Positions 49,989 to 59,850 of a DNA stretch of 64,000 bases are shown piece after piece. Location of the stretch: positions 248,001 to 312,000 of the forward strand of contig NZ_JAPIVS010000002.1 of the NCBI RefSeq assembly GCF_026239695.1. Reading direction: 5' to 3'. The notes under the pieces were generated by a model that saw only the letters and a list, made by a program, of their open reading frames with translations, was not told the DNA's origin and did no database searches. Both the position numbers and the translations under genes were made by a program. Origin of the DNA: Pedobacter sp. MC2016-15 (GTDB lineage Bacteria > Bacteroidota > Bacteroidia > Sphingobacteriales > Sphingobacteriaceae). Position 1 is the stretch's first letter. Each line of letters starts with the position of its first letter.

Positions 49989-50423
49989 ATGTATAGTTAC
50001 CTAAATAAAATACTTTTGGTATTCATTTTGGCGGTTTGTTTGATTTCCTGTTCGCCTGCAAATAATAAGCCAGTAATGATCAGGTTTTCGGCAGATAGCA
50101 GTGCTGTAATATTTTCAGGAACTGAACCTGCAGGGTTATTGCAGCTCAGGAATACTCCTGGCATTGATACGACCTTTTCTGAGATAATCTCTGTTGTTGA
50201 ATTGCCTGATGAAAATGATTCCACTGGCGTTGAACGAACATGTTCAGGCGTCATTACCGTAGCTGACAGCACTATTATTTTTAAACCACTTAAATCATTC
50301 GTTAAAGGGAAAAGCTATCAGGTAGTATCTTACCTCAATGCCAGATTTGGAGATGCAGGAATGATGCTTACAGGAAAACTCGATCACAGATTGAAGCCCT
50401 CTCACATCATTTTGAACCGTTGA
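49989..50423 (+). CDS. Small hypothetical lipoprotein
   Basis: A 144-residue predicted lipoprotein: leader MYSYLNKILLVFILAVCLISC with the lipobox cysteine at about residue 21, then a strand-rich mature part (VMIRFSADSSAVIFSGTEP; SYQVVSYLNARFGDAG). I do not recognise a family. A TACTTTTG sequence lies inside its signal-peptide coding region and is probably chance. It is monocistronic, followed by 227 bases before rimP. Confidence 0.7.
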   Translation: MYSYLNKILLVFILAVCLISCSPANNKPVMIRFSADSSAVIFSGTEPAGLLQLRNTPGIDTTFSEIISVVELPDENDSTGVERTCSGVITVADSTIIFKPLKSFVKGKSYQVVSYLNARFGDAGMMLTGKLDHRLKPSHIILNR

Positions 50424-50579
50424 TCAGGCAGAGGGGGGGTGGTCAGGTGATCAATCTTGGAGGTTTGAAAAACTTTTATTTATGTTTATCAGAATTTAGA
50501 AATGATTTTGTAAATTAGATAAAACACACTGAATGACTTACAGATATGGAAGGGGTTTTTATTTTTGAAATAAAATTCA

Positions 50580-50587
50580 TACATTTG
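50580..50587 (+). promoter_or_regulatory. -7 promoter element for rimP-nusA-infB
   Basis: TACATTTG matches TAnnTTTG, 63 bases before the rimP ATG. Confidence 0.65.
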
Positions 50588-50603
50588 CACTGAAATAGAG
50601 GGT

Positions 50604-50634
50604 AAGAGGGGGCAGATGTCCCCTCTTTTCTTTT
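50604..50634 (+). promoter_or_regulatory. Hairpin in the rimP leader, attenuator candidate
   Basis: AAGAGGGG (50604-50611) and CCCCTCTT (50620-50627) pair over 8 bases with an 8-base loop and are followed by TTCTTTT. It lies in the 5' UTR, so it could stop transcription early. Confidence 0.5.
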
Positions 50635-50650
50635 ATCCGCAAATTGGTTT

Positions 50651-51115
50651 ATGCAAGCAGAGAATAGAGTAAAAGAATTAGTAGAGGAAAAGATTTCGGA
50701 CAGACCGGAGTTGTTTTTAGTTGAGGTAAAGATGTTGCCGAACAACAAACTTATAATTCATGTGGATGGCGATGAAGGAATCAGTATACAGGATTGTGCT
50801 GCGATCAGCAGGCATGTTGGATTCCATCTGGAAGAAGAGAATACAATAGAGAAGGCTTACAATCTTGAAGTTTCTTCTCCAGGGGTTGGGGAGCCTTTAA
50901 AGCTGAAACGACAGTATCAAAAAAATACCGGACGTGATTTGAGTGTTAAGCTTGCGGGTGGTGAAATCATGGAGGGTAAATTGCTGGAAGTGAATGAGAC
51001 GGCAATCACGATTGAGGCTAAAGTAAAAGAAAAAGGTAAAAAAGTGCAGCTGGTTGCAACCAGCTTAGACTTTGATAATATATTAGAAACAAAGGTTTTA
51101 ATTTCATTTAAATAA
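50651..51115 (+). CDS. rimP: Ribosome maturation factor RimP
   Basis: A 154-residue RimP needed for late 30S maturation. The N-terminal domain has VKMLPNNKLIIHVDGDEGISIQDCAAISRHV (about 25-57), followed by YNLEVSSPGVGEPLKLKRQY, the conserved VSSPG motif linking to the Sm-like C-terminal domain (about 85-154). It is the first gene of the classic rimP-nusA-infB order, with nusA two bases downstream and a hairpin in its leader. Confidence 0.95.
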   Translation: MQAENRVKELVEEKISDRPELFLVEVKMLPNNKLIIHVDGDEGISIQDCAAISRHVGFHLEEENTIEKAYNLEVSSPGVGEPLKLKRQYQKNTGRDLSVKLAGGEIMEGKLLEVNETAITIEAKVKEKGKKVQLVATSLDFDNILETKVLISFK

Positions 51116-51117
51116 AA

Positions 51118-52353
51118 ATGAGCAATATTAATTTAATCGATTCATTTCAAGAATTCAAAGAATTCAAGAACATCGACCGTCCTACGGTGATCAGTGTGCT
51201 GGAAGAGGTATTTCGCAGTATGCTGCGTAAGAAATATGGTACTGATGAGAATTGTGATGTGATTGTGAACCCTGATAATGGTGATTTGGAGATCTGGCGT
51301 ACAAGAAAAGTGATGGAAGATGGCTTTTCTGAGGATGATGATCTGGAAATTGAACTTGCAGAGGTTAAACAATTGGATGCAGATATGGAAGTTGGCGATG
51401 ACTACATTGAGCAGATCACTTTAGAGAGTTTTGGAAGACGTGCTATTCTAGCCGCCCGTCAGACACTTGTTTCCAAAGTACTGGAATTAGAAAAAGACGA
51501 AATCTTTAAGAAATATAAGGACAGAGTTGGTGAGATTGTAACAGGAGAAGTGTACCAGGTTTGGAAAAAAGAAACATTGGTACTTGATGATGAAGGCAAT
51601 GAGTTAATGATGCCTAAAACTGAACAGATCCCTGCTGATTATTTCAAAAAAGGAGATACTGTACGTGCCGTAATTCTGAAGGTGGATATGATGAACAGTA
51701 CACCTAAGATTATTATTTCGAGGATCGCTCCGGAGTTCCTGCAGCGTTTATTTGAAATTGAGGTTCCTGAGATCTTTGATGGATTAATCACCATCAAGAA
51801 AATCGTTCGTGAACCAGGTGAGCGTGCCAAGGTTGCTGTTGAATCATATGATGACAGAATTGACCCTGTTGGTGCTTGTGTGGGGATGAAAGGATCACGT
51901 ATTCACGGAATCGTCAGAGAGTTGAAAAATGAGAATATTGATGTAATCAATTTCACCAACAATATATCATTGTATATCACCAGGGCGCTTAGTCCTGCGA
52001 AGATCACTTCAATTAAACTGGATGATGTTACCAAACATGCTTCGGTTTATCTGAAACCTGATCAGGTTTCTCTTGCAATTGGACGTGGTGGTCACAACAT
52101 TAAACTTGCCGGTAAATTAACCGGATATGAAATTGATGTTTACCGTGAAGCTGGTGAAGAAGATGAGGATGTGGATATCGAGGAGTTCTCGGATGAAATC
52201 GATAGCTGGATCATTGATGAGCTGAAAGCCATCGGATGTGATACAGCGAGAAGTGTACTGGCATTGTCAGTAGATGAATTAGTAAAAAGAACTGACCTTG
52301 AAGAAGAGACGATCAAAGAAGTGATCAGTATTCTTCAGTCAGAATTTGAGTAG
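51118..52353 (+). CDS. nusA: Transcription termination/antitermination protein NusA
   Basis: A 411-residue NusA that binds RNA polymerase and nascent RNA. It has an N-terminal polymerase-binding domain (about 1-130), an S1 domain (VGEIVTGEVYQVWKKE onward, about 140-205), two KH domains (GACVGMKGSRIHGIVREL; VSLAIGRGGHNIKLA), and a single C-terminal helix-hairpin-helix region. It lacks the two acidic repeats of E. coli NusA (495 residues). It begins two bases after rimP and is followed by a 151-base gap before infB. Confidence 0.96.
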   Translation: MSNINLIDSFQEFKEFKNIDRPTVISVLEEVFRSMLRKKYGTDENCDVIVNPDNGDLEIWRTRKVMEDGFSEDDDLEIELAEVKQLDADMEVGDDYIEQITLESFGRRAILAARQTLVSKVLELEKDEIFKKYKDRVGEIVTGEVYQVWKKETLVLDDEGNELMMPKTEQIPADYFKKGDTVRAVILKVDMMNSTPKIIISRIAPEFLQRLFEIEVPEIFDGLITIKKIVREPGERAKVAVESYDDRIDPVGACVGMKGSRIHGIVRELKNENIDVINFTNNISLYITRALSPAKITSIKLDDVTKHASVYLKPDQVSLAIGRGGHNIKLAGKLTGYEIDVYREAGEEDEDVDIEEFSDEIDSWIIDELKAIGCDTARSVLALSVDELVKRTDLEEETIKEVISILQSEFE

Positions 52354-52390
52354 ACGTTAACTTGGTCAATTAAAAAACAAATATATACGG

Positions 52391-52421
52391 ATGAAGATTG
52401 CAGGGAATCTGTGATCTTCAT
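52391..52421 (+). repeat. Hairpin between nusA and infB
   Basis: ATGAAGAT and ATCTTCAT form a perfect 8-bp outer stem, with a further 3 bp inside after a 2-base mismatch. No T-run follows directly, so it may slow or process the transcript rather than end it. Confidence 0.4.
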
Positions 52422-52467
52422 ACTGATAAAAAACAATTTGTACTGATGAAAAAACAAGAATAAACGT

Positions 52468-52475
52468 TACTTTTG
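52468..52475 (+). promoter_or_regulatory. -7 promoter element for infB
   Basis: TACTTTTG matches TAnnTTTG, 29 bases before the infB ATG, which has TAGGAG upstream. infB can probably be transcribed apart from nusA. Confidence 0.5.
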
Positions 52476-52504
52476 TATAAGAATTAAGTAAAAATAGGAG
52501 ATCA

Positions 52505-55500
52505 ATGTCAGACGACAAACCAATAATTTTATTCAAAGCAGTTAAGGAACTTAACGTAGGAATAGCTACGGCCGTTGAGTTTTTGGAAAAGAAAGGCTTT
52601 TCTGTTGAGAATAAACCCACTACCAAACTCTCCCGAGATATGTATAATGCATTATTGAAGGAGTTTCAGGGTGATAAAATCGTAAAAGAAGAAGCCAATC
52701 AAATTGTCATTGGTAAAATTCGTCGTGATGAGCCTGAAGTAACTGAGAAAGCTGCTGAAGCACCCAGAAAGAATGTAGAATTTGAAAATGAAGGGATCTT
52801 AATTAAGAACCTTCATTCCTATGCTCCTCCTGTTGAGAAACACAAGGAAGAAGTGCCTGCGCAACCTGTTAAAGAAGTTGCAGCAGAAAAGGAACCTGAA
52901 AAGGTTGACGATGGAGCATTGAAAGGTGTTAAGATCGTTGGGAAAATCAACCTTGACGATTTAAACTCGAAAACGCGTCCCGTAAAGAAAGAAGAAGTTT
53001 CTGCACCTGAGGTTAAAGCTGAAGAACCGGTTGCTCCGGTGACCCCGGCAGAAAAACCTGCTGAAATTATTCAGGAAGCCCCTAAGGTTGTTCAGGAAGA
53101 TGCTAGACCGGTTGAAAAACCAGTTGAGCAGGCTGCTGAGGTAAAGGCCGAAGTGGTTAAACCAGCAGAAGAAGTAAAAGTAGAAGAAAAACCTATACCT
53201 GTGGAATCACCAGTTGTTAAAGCAGAACCGGTTAAAGATGTAGTTGCACCAAAATCTGATAAGCCTGACGAAGTTGAGGTGATCAAAGCGCGTTCGGTGA
53301 AACTTTCCGGACCAAACATCATTGGTAAAATCGTTTTGCCGACAACACCTGAGCGGAAATCACAACCTGTGGCTTCTTCAGCAGAGAGTAATGACGCAAA
53401 AAGAAAACGTAAGCGTAAAAAAACTCCGGGAGCGCCTGGACAACATCCGCAAGCTGGTGGTCATCAGGGCACTGGCGGACAACAGGGTGCTGGAGGTAAT
53501 GCGTCGTCTACTCCTGCAAGACCTGCCGGAGCACCAACGTTTACAAACAGACCTGATTTCAGGAACAACACAAATAATACAGCCAACAGGCCTAACTTTA
53601 GAAACAATAAACCTGGAGCAACAGGTGGTCCTAAAGAAGAACCTACGGAAAAAGAAATACAAGACCAGATTAAAGCTACACTTGCACGATTAAGTGGTGC
53701 TGGTAAATCAGGCAAATTCGCACAACGCGCGAAACTGCGTCGTGGTAAACGTGATGATGTAGCCCTGTCAGCGGAAGAAGCGGCAATGGAGCTGGAATCA
53801 CAATCCAAAGTATTAAAAGTAACAGAGTTTGTTACAGCTAATGAATTAGCGAGTATGATGGACGTGCCGGTAACTAAAATTATTGGTACATGTATGAGTC
53901 TGGGTATGTTCGTATCCATCAATCAGCGTCTGGATGCGGAGACATTAACAATCGTTGCTGACGAATTTGGCTATGAAATCCAATTCGTGAAACCTGATGA
54001 TGAAGGTGACAGCATTATTGAAGAGGCGGATGAGCCGGAAGATTTGATTCCGAGAGCACCGGTAGTAACGATCATGGGTCACGTGGATCATGGTAAAACC
54101 TCATTACTGGATTATATCAGGAAAGCAAATGTTGTGGCTGGTGAGGCAGGGGGTATTACTCAGCATATCGGTGCCTATATGGTAACTACACCAACCGGCA
54201 AAAAAGTTACCTTCCTTGATACACCGGGTCACGAAGCCTTTACAGCGATGCGTGCACGTGGTGCGAAAGTAGCAGATATTGCAATTATTGTTATTGCTGC
54301 AGACGATGCGGTGATGCCGCAAACTAAAGAAGCAATCAGTCATGCTCAGGCTGCTGGTGTACCTTTGGTGTTTGCGTTCACAAAAATTGATAAACCAGGA
54401 GCTAACTCTGATAAAATCCGTGAACAGTTATCAATCATGAATATCCTCGTTGAAGATTGGGGTGGTAAATTCCAGTCGCAGGAGATTTCAGGTAAAAGCG
54501 GATTAAATGTAGATACGCTTTTAGATAAAGTGTTGTTAGAGGCTGAACTTTTAGAGTTGACAGCTAATCCTAACAAACGTGCAACAGGTAGTGTAATCGA
54601 GGCAACACTTGATAAAGGCCGTGGTATCGTGACAACAGTCTTGGTGCAGGCAGGTACATTAAAAGTAGGCGATCCTATTCTTGCAGGTAGCTATAGCGGT
54701 CGTGTAAAAGCACTTTTTAACGAGCGTGGACAGAAAGTTGACAAGGCAGGACCTTCAGTACCGGTACAGGTATTGGGTATGCAGGGAGCCCCTACCGCAG
54801 GTGATAAATTCAATGCAGTTGAAAATGAATCTGAGGCCAGGGAAATTGCAAACAAACGTTTACAATTGATGCGTGAGCAGGGCTTGAGAACACAGAAACA
54901 TATTACACTTGATGAGATTGGACGTCGTTTAGCAATTGGTAACTTTAAAGAGCTTAACCTGATTGTTAAGGGTGATGTGGATGGTTCGATTGAAGCATTA
55001 GCAGATTCATTACTGAAACTATCTACTGAGGAGATACAAATCAATATTATTAGTAAAGCGGTTGGTCAGATTTCTGAATCTGATGTATTATTGGCATCTG
55101 CTTCTGATGCAATCATCATCGGTTTCCAGGTTCGTCCTTCGTCAGGAGCAAGAAAGCTTGCTGAGGCTGAACAAATAGATATCCGTCTGTATTCTATTAT
55201 CTACGATGCAATCAACGAGATCAAAGCAGCGATGGAAGGTATGCTTGCTCCTGAGTTCCAGGAAAAAATTACCGCCAACGTGGAGATCAGGGATACCTTT
55301 AAAATTACTAAAGTTGGTACGATCGCAGGGTGTATGGTCCTTGACGGAACAATCACACGTAACAGTAAGATCCGTATCGTTAGAGATGGTGTTGTAGTTT
55401 ACACAGGTGAACTGGCTTCATTGAAACGTTATAAAGATGATGTTAAGGAAGTATCCAGAGGTTATGAATGTGGATTGAACATTCAGAATTTTAATAACAT

Positions 55501-55558
55501 TGAAGTAGGCGATATCGTTGAAGCCTACGAACAAGTAGAGGTAAAAAGGAAACTATAA
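52505..55558 (+). CDS. infB: Translation initiation factor IF-2
   Basis: A 1017-residue IF-2, the GTPase that brings initiator tRNA to the 30S subunit. The N-terminal IF2_N segment (about 6-55) is followed by a long low-complexity region rich in Lys, Glu, Pro, Ala and Val (about 80-300) and a Gly/Asn/Arg-rich stretch (about 300-385). The G domain has [12 protein letters not shown] (about 525), [16 protein letters not shown], and TKID as the G4 motif. Domains II, III and IV follow. The start has a TAGGAG ribosome-binding site. Confidence 0.97.
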   Translation: MSDDKPIILFKAVKELNVGIATAVEFLEKKGFSVENKPTTKLSRDMYNALLKEFQGDKIVKEEANQIVIGKIRRDEPEVTEKAAEAPRKNVEFENEGILIKNLHSYAPPVEKHKEEVPAQPVKEVAAEKEPEKVDDGALKGVKIVGKINLDDLNSKTRPVKKEEVSAPEVKAEEPVAPVTPAEKPAEIIQEAPKVVQEDARPVEKPVEQAAEVKAEVVKPAEEVKVEEKPIPVESPVVKAEPVKDVVAPKSDKPDEVEVIKARSVKLSGPNIIGKIVLPTTPERKSQPVASSAESNDAKRKRKRKKTPGAPGQHPQAGGHQGTGGQQGAGGNASSTPARPAGAPTFTNRPDFRNNTNNTANRPNFRNNKPGATGGPKEEPTEKEIQDQIKATLARLSGAGKSGKFAQRAKLRRGKRDDVALSAEEAAMELESQSKVLKVTEFVTANELASMMDVPVTKIIGTCMSLGMFVSINQRLDAETLTIVADEFGYEIQFVKPDDEGDSIIEEADEPEDLIPRAPVVTIMGHVDHGKTSLLDYIRKANVVAGEAGGITQHIGAYMVTTPTGKKVTFLDTPGHEAFTAMRARGAKVADIAIIVIAADDAVMPQTKEAISHAQAAGVPLVFAFTKIDKPGANSDKIREQLSIMNILVEDWGGKFQSQEISGKSGLNVDTLLDKVLLEAELLELTANPNKRATGSVIEATLDKGRGIVTTVLVQAGTLKVGDPILAGSYSGRVKALFNERGQKVDKAGPSVPVQVLGMQGAPTAGDKFNAVENESEAREIANKRLQLMREQGLRTQKHITLDEIGRRLAIGNFKELNLIVKGDVDGSIEALADSLLKLSTEEIQINIISKAVGQISESDVLLASASDAIIIGFQVRPSSGARKLAEAEQIDIRLYSIIYDAINEIKAAMEGMLAPEFQEKITANVEIRDTFKITKVGTIAGCMVLDGTITRNSKIRIVRDGVVVYTGELASLKRYKDDVKEVSRGYECGLNIQNFNNIEVGDIVEAYEQVEVKRKL

Positions 55559-55577
55559 GTTTTAATATTTAATAATA

Positions 55578-55637
55578 AACACCCTGCCATGAATGCTTTG
55601 ACCACAAGGTTTTTAATTCTGGCAGGGTGTTTTTTTA
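55578..55637 (+). terminator. Terminator-like hairpin overlapping the next gene's start
   Basis: AACACCCTGCCA (55578-55589) and TGGCAGGGTGTT (55620-55631) are perfectly complementary over 12 bases and are followed by six more T residues. The loop is 30 bases. It fits a terminator for infB, yet the ATG at 55589 begins at the last base of the left arm and the right arm lies in the signal-peptide codons. Confidence 0.6.
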
Positions 55638-56566
55638 TGCAGATGACTTTATCTGCACAGACCAGGTTCCCTGTTTGCGGCCCTCAGGTAAAGTTTTATA
55701 CAAAAGACAGTATTAGAGTGATCACCTTTGGCGCGAGCACCGTAGAAGGCTTTCCAAAGCCTTTAAGCTTTCAGGCGCCATTACAGTCTTACCTGGAGAA
55801 TTGTTATCGTGTAAAGCCTATAAACATATTTAATTTTGGTATTTCCGGGGAGACAACAGGTCAGGGACTTTTAAGGATAGATGCTGCCTTAAGTAATCAA
55901 GCTGATTTCTTTTTAATATTAATGGGCGCAAATGATGCGATCAGAATTGCAGATAATCAACAGCGTGTCAGCGAGACTGTTAATAATATGCGGATACTGA
56001 TAGGAAAAGCCAAAGCAAAAAATCTTCCCGTTATCATTGGAACAGTACAGTATTTCGTTGAGGATCGGGGAACCACCGCTGAGCGTAACCTTGCTCGAAG
56101 ACGCAATAGATTTATTGACCAGATTAATGGTGCTTACAGAAATCTCGCCCAGGAAACCAATTCCCGAATCGCTGATATCAATTCAACCATGGGCAAAGAT
56201 ATTTCGTTATATGCAGATGGTGTGCACCCTAACAGGAGAGGATACAATGTATTGGGTATCGTATGGTTTGATGCAATTACTCAGGAAATAGCTCAGAATT
56301 TTCAGTCGGTAGGTATAGTGCAAAACTATCCTAACCCGGCCAATAGCTATACTAGAATAGGATTCACTTTAGCATCAGCTGCGCGTATAAAAATTACAAT
56401 GTACAATAGCGCCGGACAAAATATGGGTGTTATTTTTGATGATTATAGAAACTCAGGTTATCAGGAGGAGCAGATAACGACTTCTCAATATCCTGCCGGG
56501 ATTTATATCCTGTACTATGAGTTACTGGGTCTACGCTTCTCCAGGAAGCTGATCATCCAGCACTGA
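55589..56566 (+). CDS. Secreted SGNH hydrolase with T9SS sorting domain
   Basis: A 325-residue secreted GDSL/SGNH esterase. A signal peptide runs to about residue 24 (LSAQ). Block I is FGAST (Ser50 nucleophile), block II has a Gly in GISGETT (about 84-90), block III is GANDA (Asn115), and block V is DGVHPN (Asp210, His213). Residues about 245-325 form a C-terminal type IX secretion sorting domain (NYPNPANSYTRIGFTL, YPAGIYILYYELLG, RKLIIQH), so the enzyme should reach the cell surface. The acyl substrate is unknown. The start lies in a terminator-like hairpin. Confidence 0.88.
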   Translation: MNALTTRFLILAGCFFMQMTLSAQTRFPVCGPQVKFYTKDSIRVITFGASTVEGFPKPLSFQAPLQSYLENCYRVKPINIFNFGISGETTGQGLLRIDAALSNQADFFLILMGANDAIRIADNQQRVSETVNNMRILIGKAKAKNLPVIIGTVQYFVEDRGTTAERNLARRRNRFIDQINGAYRNLAQETNSRIADINSTMGKDISLYADGVHPNRRGYNVLGIVWFDAITQEIAQNFQSVGIVQNYPNPANSYTRIGFTLASAARIKITMYNSAGQNMGVIFDDYRNSGYQEEQITTSQYPAGIYILYYELLGLRFSRKLIIQH

Positions 56567-56650
56567 TTTCTGTACTTAGTATGTCTACAAAATTATCCTA
56601 TTCGGCGTAATTTTTTGAGCTTTTATCTCATTTCTAGTGTTCTTCGGTAT

Positions 56651-56658
56651 TATTTTTG
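56651..56658 (+). promoter_or_regulatory. -7 promoter element for acyltransferase gene
   Basis: TATTTTTG matches TAnnTTTG, 60 bases before the ATG at 56719. Confidence 0.45.
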
Positions 56659-56718
56659 TTAAAACTTGTACTTTTAAATAGAAAATGTCTCTATTTAAAG
56701 AATCACATTAACTATTAG

Positions 56719-57804
56719 ATGCAGGAGACAGAGATTATATCCAATAAAAAGAATTTTGATTTCGTAGATACTATCAGGTGTATATCCATGATTGGGATTG
56801 TATTTGAGCACACAGAAGTGTTTGGGACGCCACAATATGAATCATTCTTTACAAGTTTGCTTCAGGTATCATTTATTCAGTTTTTTAAGTTTTCTACAAT
56901 AGCTTTTTTTCTGATAGCGGGATTTCTTATTAATCATAAATTTACAGAATATACCCCCTGGCAATATTTAAAAAATAGGTTTAAGAACACAATTGGTCCA
57001 TGGGCCTTCTGGCTAAACATTTTTATTTTAATAAATGTCATCAACCTACTTTTCATAGCTTATTTTAAATACAACGGTGAGCGCCATATGCCTTCTCCTT
57101 TTATTGATTACTTGCTCTCCACCTATTATAAGATTATAGTTGATACCAGTTTTTGGTTTATACTGAATTTTTTAATTTGTATAGCAATTTTGTTAGCCTT
57201 TAAAAGGTTTATATATAGCAAAGTATTTGGGGCAGTATTAGGAATATTTACGCTATTCTATAGCATTAATTTATATCATGGATGGATTATAACCCGTCAT
57301 ACTACAGCGTTGTTCGGATTCGTATTTTTTCTTTGGTTAGGAGCTTACATGAATAAACATAGTGATATGTTATTTGGCTTTATCCGAAAAACTTCTATTA
57401 GCTGGTTAGTAAGTATTACAGTTGTCCTATTTTTTGTATCCGATCTGGAGACCATCTATCTTAAAACAATTGGGAGTCAGGATCCATACAATACCTTGCA
57501 CTTCACCAACATCCTGTACTCATTATCTTTTTTCCTCGTACTAATTAAAATTGGCTCAATTCCATCAGTCAATAAGATATTTCAACCTAGAGTTACAACC
57601 TTTGGTATCTATCTTATTCATCCAATTATTATTCAGCATCTGCTAAACGAATTATTTCATCCACTTCACTGGTATTTACAGTCATTGACGCTAGCTGAAG
57701 CCATAGGTTACAGTATTTTGAGATTTTTGGTTACCTACGGTATCACCTTTATGATTGTAAGTGGCCTGTCAAAGGGTAAGTTGAGTTGGTCAATAGGGCG
57801 TTGA
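56719..57804 (+). CDS. Acyltransferase family 3 membrane protein
   Basis: A 361-residue polytopic membrane protein with about ten hydrophobic segments and the Acyl_transf_3 signature. FVDTIRCISMIGIVFEHTEV (about 15-34) holds the conserved Arg and His, and LIHPIIIQHLL occurs near the end. Such proteins add acetyl or succinyl groups to surface sugars. It stands at the edge of the glycosyltransferase locus, which fits polysaccharide decoration. Base composition is clearly more AT-rich than the genes before 56.5 kb. Confidence 0.85.
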   Translation: MQETEIISNKKNFDFVDTIRCISMIGIVFEHTEVFGTPQYESFFTSLLQVSFIQFFKFSTIAFFLIAGFLINHKFTEYTPWQYLKNRFKNTIGPWAFWLNIFILINVINLLFIAYFKYNGERHMPSPFIDYLLSTYYKIIVDTSFWFILNFLICIAILLAFKRFIYSKVFGAVLGIFTLFYSINLYHGWIITRHTTALFGFVFFLWLGAYMNKHSDMLFGFIRKTSISWLVSITVVLFFVSDLETIYLKTIGSQDPYNTLHFTNILYSLSFFLVLIKIGSIPSVNKIFQPRVTTFGIYLIHPIIIQHLLNELFHPLHWYLQSLTLAEAIGYSILRFLVTYGITFMIVSGLSKGKLSWSIGR

Positions 57805-57825
57805 CACCCTTAAACATTAAACAAA

Positions 57826-58740
57826 CTAATTTTGCCCCAACTGATGCCAGATAGCTGAAAGTAACATTTTATTGTAGTCGGCTTTAGAAGAGGGTGAACT
57901 CTGGAAAGCGTTTTTAATTTCCGATTTAACTTTGGATGGTAGTTCATGCTTTTGACTCCAGTATTTTTTGAACAAGCGCTTGGAGCCTTTTTTGAACTCG
58001 TGGTCAGTAATTAAGGTTGCTTCATGCATTGAGTTGAGCACTTTGACCGTCTCAATGATTTCCAATCCACTCTTTGTTGCGGCTCCCGTTATATCCTTAT
58101 CATGCTTTCTGAAGAAGTTAAGCGTTTTTCCACTTACATGAAGGGTCCCTTGTTTAGCAATTTCGACCCAAAAGAGCCAATCCCCACAAAATTTAAACTT
58201 TAAAAAGTCTTTTGATACATGTTTATAAAGATCCTTTTTCCATAAGACCATGCTGGCATTGAATATAGAATTATTCATTAGCATATATCTTTTGATGTAG
58301 TCATGGCCTTCAATAAGCTCAGAAAGGTATGGATGCTGGGAAACCCACATTATTTCATTTGTATTGTAAACACAATAAGATTGACAATAGCTAATCACAC
58401 AATTATTATCCTTATCAAAACCCTGAACCAGCTCTTCCAGCAGATTTGGTTCACACCAGTCGTCACTTTCTGCGATCCAGATCAGATCAGCAGCAGCGAG
58501 GGAAATCCCCCGTTCCCATTGCTTAAATGTACTTCCGCTATTTTCTGTATTGTAAACGATATGACTAACTTTGGAAACATTTCTAAAGGTTTCAATTATA
58601 TCTCTGCTATTGTCAGTTGAGCAATCATCTAATATGAGCAGTTCAAAATCCTGAAAAGTTTGGGATAAAATACTATTGATGCGTTGTGCTAAGTATTCAG
58701 CATGATTATAGTTTGGTATAATAACAGATACTCTTGGCAT
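57826..58740 (-). CDS. Glycosyltransferase family 2
   Basis: A 304-residue GT-A glycosyltransferase. The N-terminus VSVIIPNYNHAEYLAQRINSIL is the nucleotide-binding strand, DDCSTDNS follows, and the metal-binding DxD-type motif is in WIAESDDWCEPN (about 90-100). A later aromatic region (LKFKFCGDWLFWVEIAKQG) is typical of acceptor-binding parts. It should add one sugar in surface glycan assembly; donor and acceptor are unknown. It converges with the acyltransferase gene (21-base gap). Confidence 0.9.
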   Translation of the reverse strand: MPRVSVIIPNYNHAEYLAQRINSILSQTFQDFELLILDDCSTDNSRDIIETFRNVSKVSHIVYNTENSGSTFKQWERGISLAAADLIWIAESDDWCEPNLLEELVQGFDKDNNCVISYCQSYCVYNTNEIMWVSQHPYLSELIEGHDYIKRYMLMNNSIFNASMVLWKKDLYKHVSKDFLKFKFCGDWLFWVEIAKQGTLHVSGKTLNFFRKHDKDITGAATKSGLEIIETVKVLNSMHEATLITDHEFKKGSKRLFKKYWSQKHELPSKVKSEIKNAFQSSPSSKADYNKMLLSAIWHQLGQN

Positions 58741-58839
58741 TTGGATTTATCAAAATGAAAGGATTAAAGATACAATAGAAATGAGGATATTTTAAATTTT
58801 ATCTGTGTATCTTTATTGTTTTAAATTTTAACAATCAAT

Positions 58840-59850
58840 ATGTCTTCTATTGCTGAGGTTGATTATTCAATAATTATATGTTCATATAATCCCGATGACC
58901 ATCTGTTGAAACGATGTTTGAGAGCCGTATCAGCACTTTTTTTTGAGGGCTTAAGATCAGAGATCATTCTCGTTGATAATAACAGTACAGCTCCTTTGGC
59001 TGAAAAGGAGTATATTAAACAATTCGTTCAGGACACAGGTGCCAGCCTCTTACAAGTTAGTCAACCAGGACTTCGTTACGCGAGAATGGCAGCAATTGAG
59101 GCTTCGAAAGGGAAGTATGTTGTTTTTTTTGATGATGATAATGAACCTGATCCAAATTATTTACAGGAACTTTCTGCACTTAACAGGGATTTACCCACCG
59201 TTGCTGCTTGGGGACCGGGTATTGTCGATGTAGATTTTATTAATGGGATTAGCAAAGAACTGAAATCTTATGCAACTGAGGCGTTTCAAGACCGCCATGA
59301 GACCTCAGTGACCTATTCGAATCAGCACTCCTGGCAGCCTTGTTATCCCTATGGAACTGGCATGTGTCTCAGGAAAAATTATTTGATTAACTATCTTTCA
59401 TTAGCCGAAAAGAATAAGTTTACATTGACAGGTAGAAAAGGGTTGTCTATGAGCAGTGGAGAGGATATACAGATGGTTCTTTTTTGCATTAGCAAGGGAG
59501 CCGCAGCCGGTGTAGCGCCTGGCTTAAAACTTACGCATATGATACCTTCCAAGCGCGCTAACTTCGACTATCTGAAGAAGCTGACTTATGGAACCAGCGT
59601 TTGTTATAGCACTTGTGTTTTTGAAGTGTTTCCAGACAGTATTCAAGAAGTAGAGAACAGAGCGGTCAGTGAAAGAAGGTTTGTGAAAAAGGCAATGAAG
59701 AAGTATTTCAAACTGATTTTTCAGAATGCTCCGGAAAAGACATTTGATTTGATCAATTATATAGGAGTAGTATCTGGAGATTATATGGTTTTGAATAAAT
59801 CTGTCCCTTCGTCAATCAAATGGATTTTGAAGAAATTAAAAGCCTTTTAG
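58840..59850 (+). CDS. Glycosyltransferase family 2
   Basis: A 336-residue GT-A glycosyltransferase transcribed opposite to the surrounding glycosyltransferase genes. It begins SIIICSYNPDDHLLKRCLRAV and has VVFFDDDNEPDPNYL (about 93-107) as the metal-binding segment, then a SSGEDIQMVL acceptor motif (about 205). The region after 250 is helical. Its last four bases overlap the convergent neighbour at 59847. TATCTTTA, one base off the -7 consensus, lies about 20 bases upstream of the ATG. Confidence 0.9.
   Translation: MSSIAEVDYSIIICSYNPDDHLLKRCLRAVSALFFEGLRSEIILVDNNSTAPLAEKEYIKQFVQDTGASLLQVSQPGLRYARMAAIEASKGKYVVFFDDDNEPDPNYLQELSALNRDLPTVAAWGPGIVDVDFINGISKELKSYATEAFQDRHETSVTYSNQHSWQPCYPYGTGMCLRKNYLINYLSLAEKNKFTLTGRKGLSMSSGEDIQMVLFCISKGAAAGVAPGLKLTHMIPSKRANFDYLKKLTYGTSVCYSTCVFEVFPDSIQEVENRAVSERRFVKKAMKKYFKLIFQNAPEKTFDLINYIGVVSGDYMVLNKSVPSSIKWILKKLKAF

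Noticed and set aside
50010..50017. TACTTTTG inside the small lipoprotein gene as a promoter
   Set aside because: It falls in signal-peptide codons needed for the lipoprotein; a TAnnTTTG match is expected by chance several times in a window this long.
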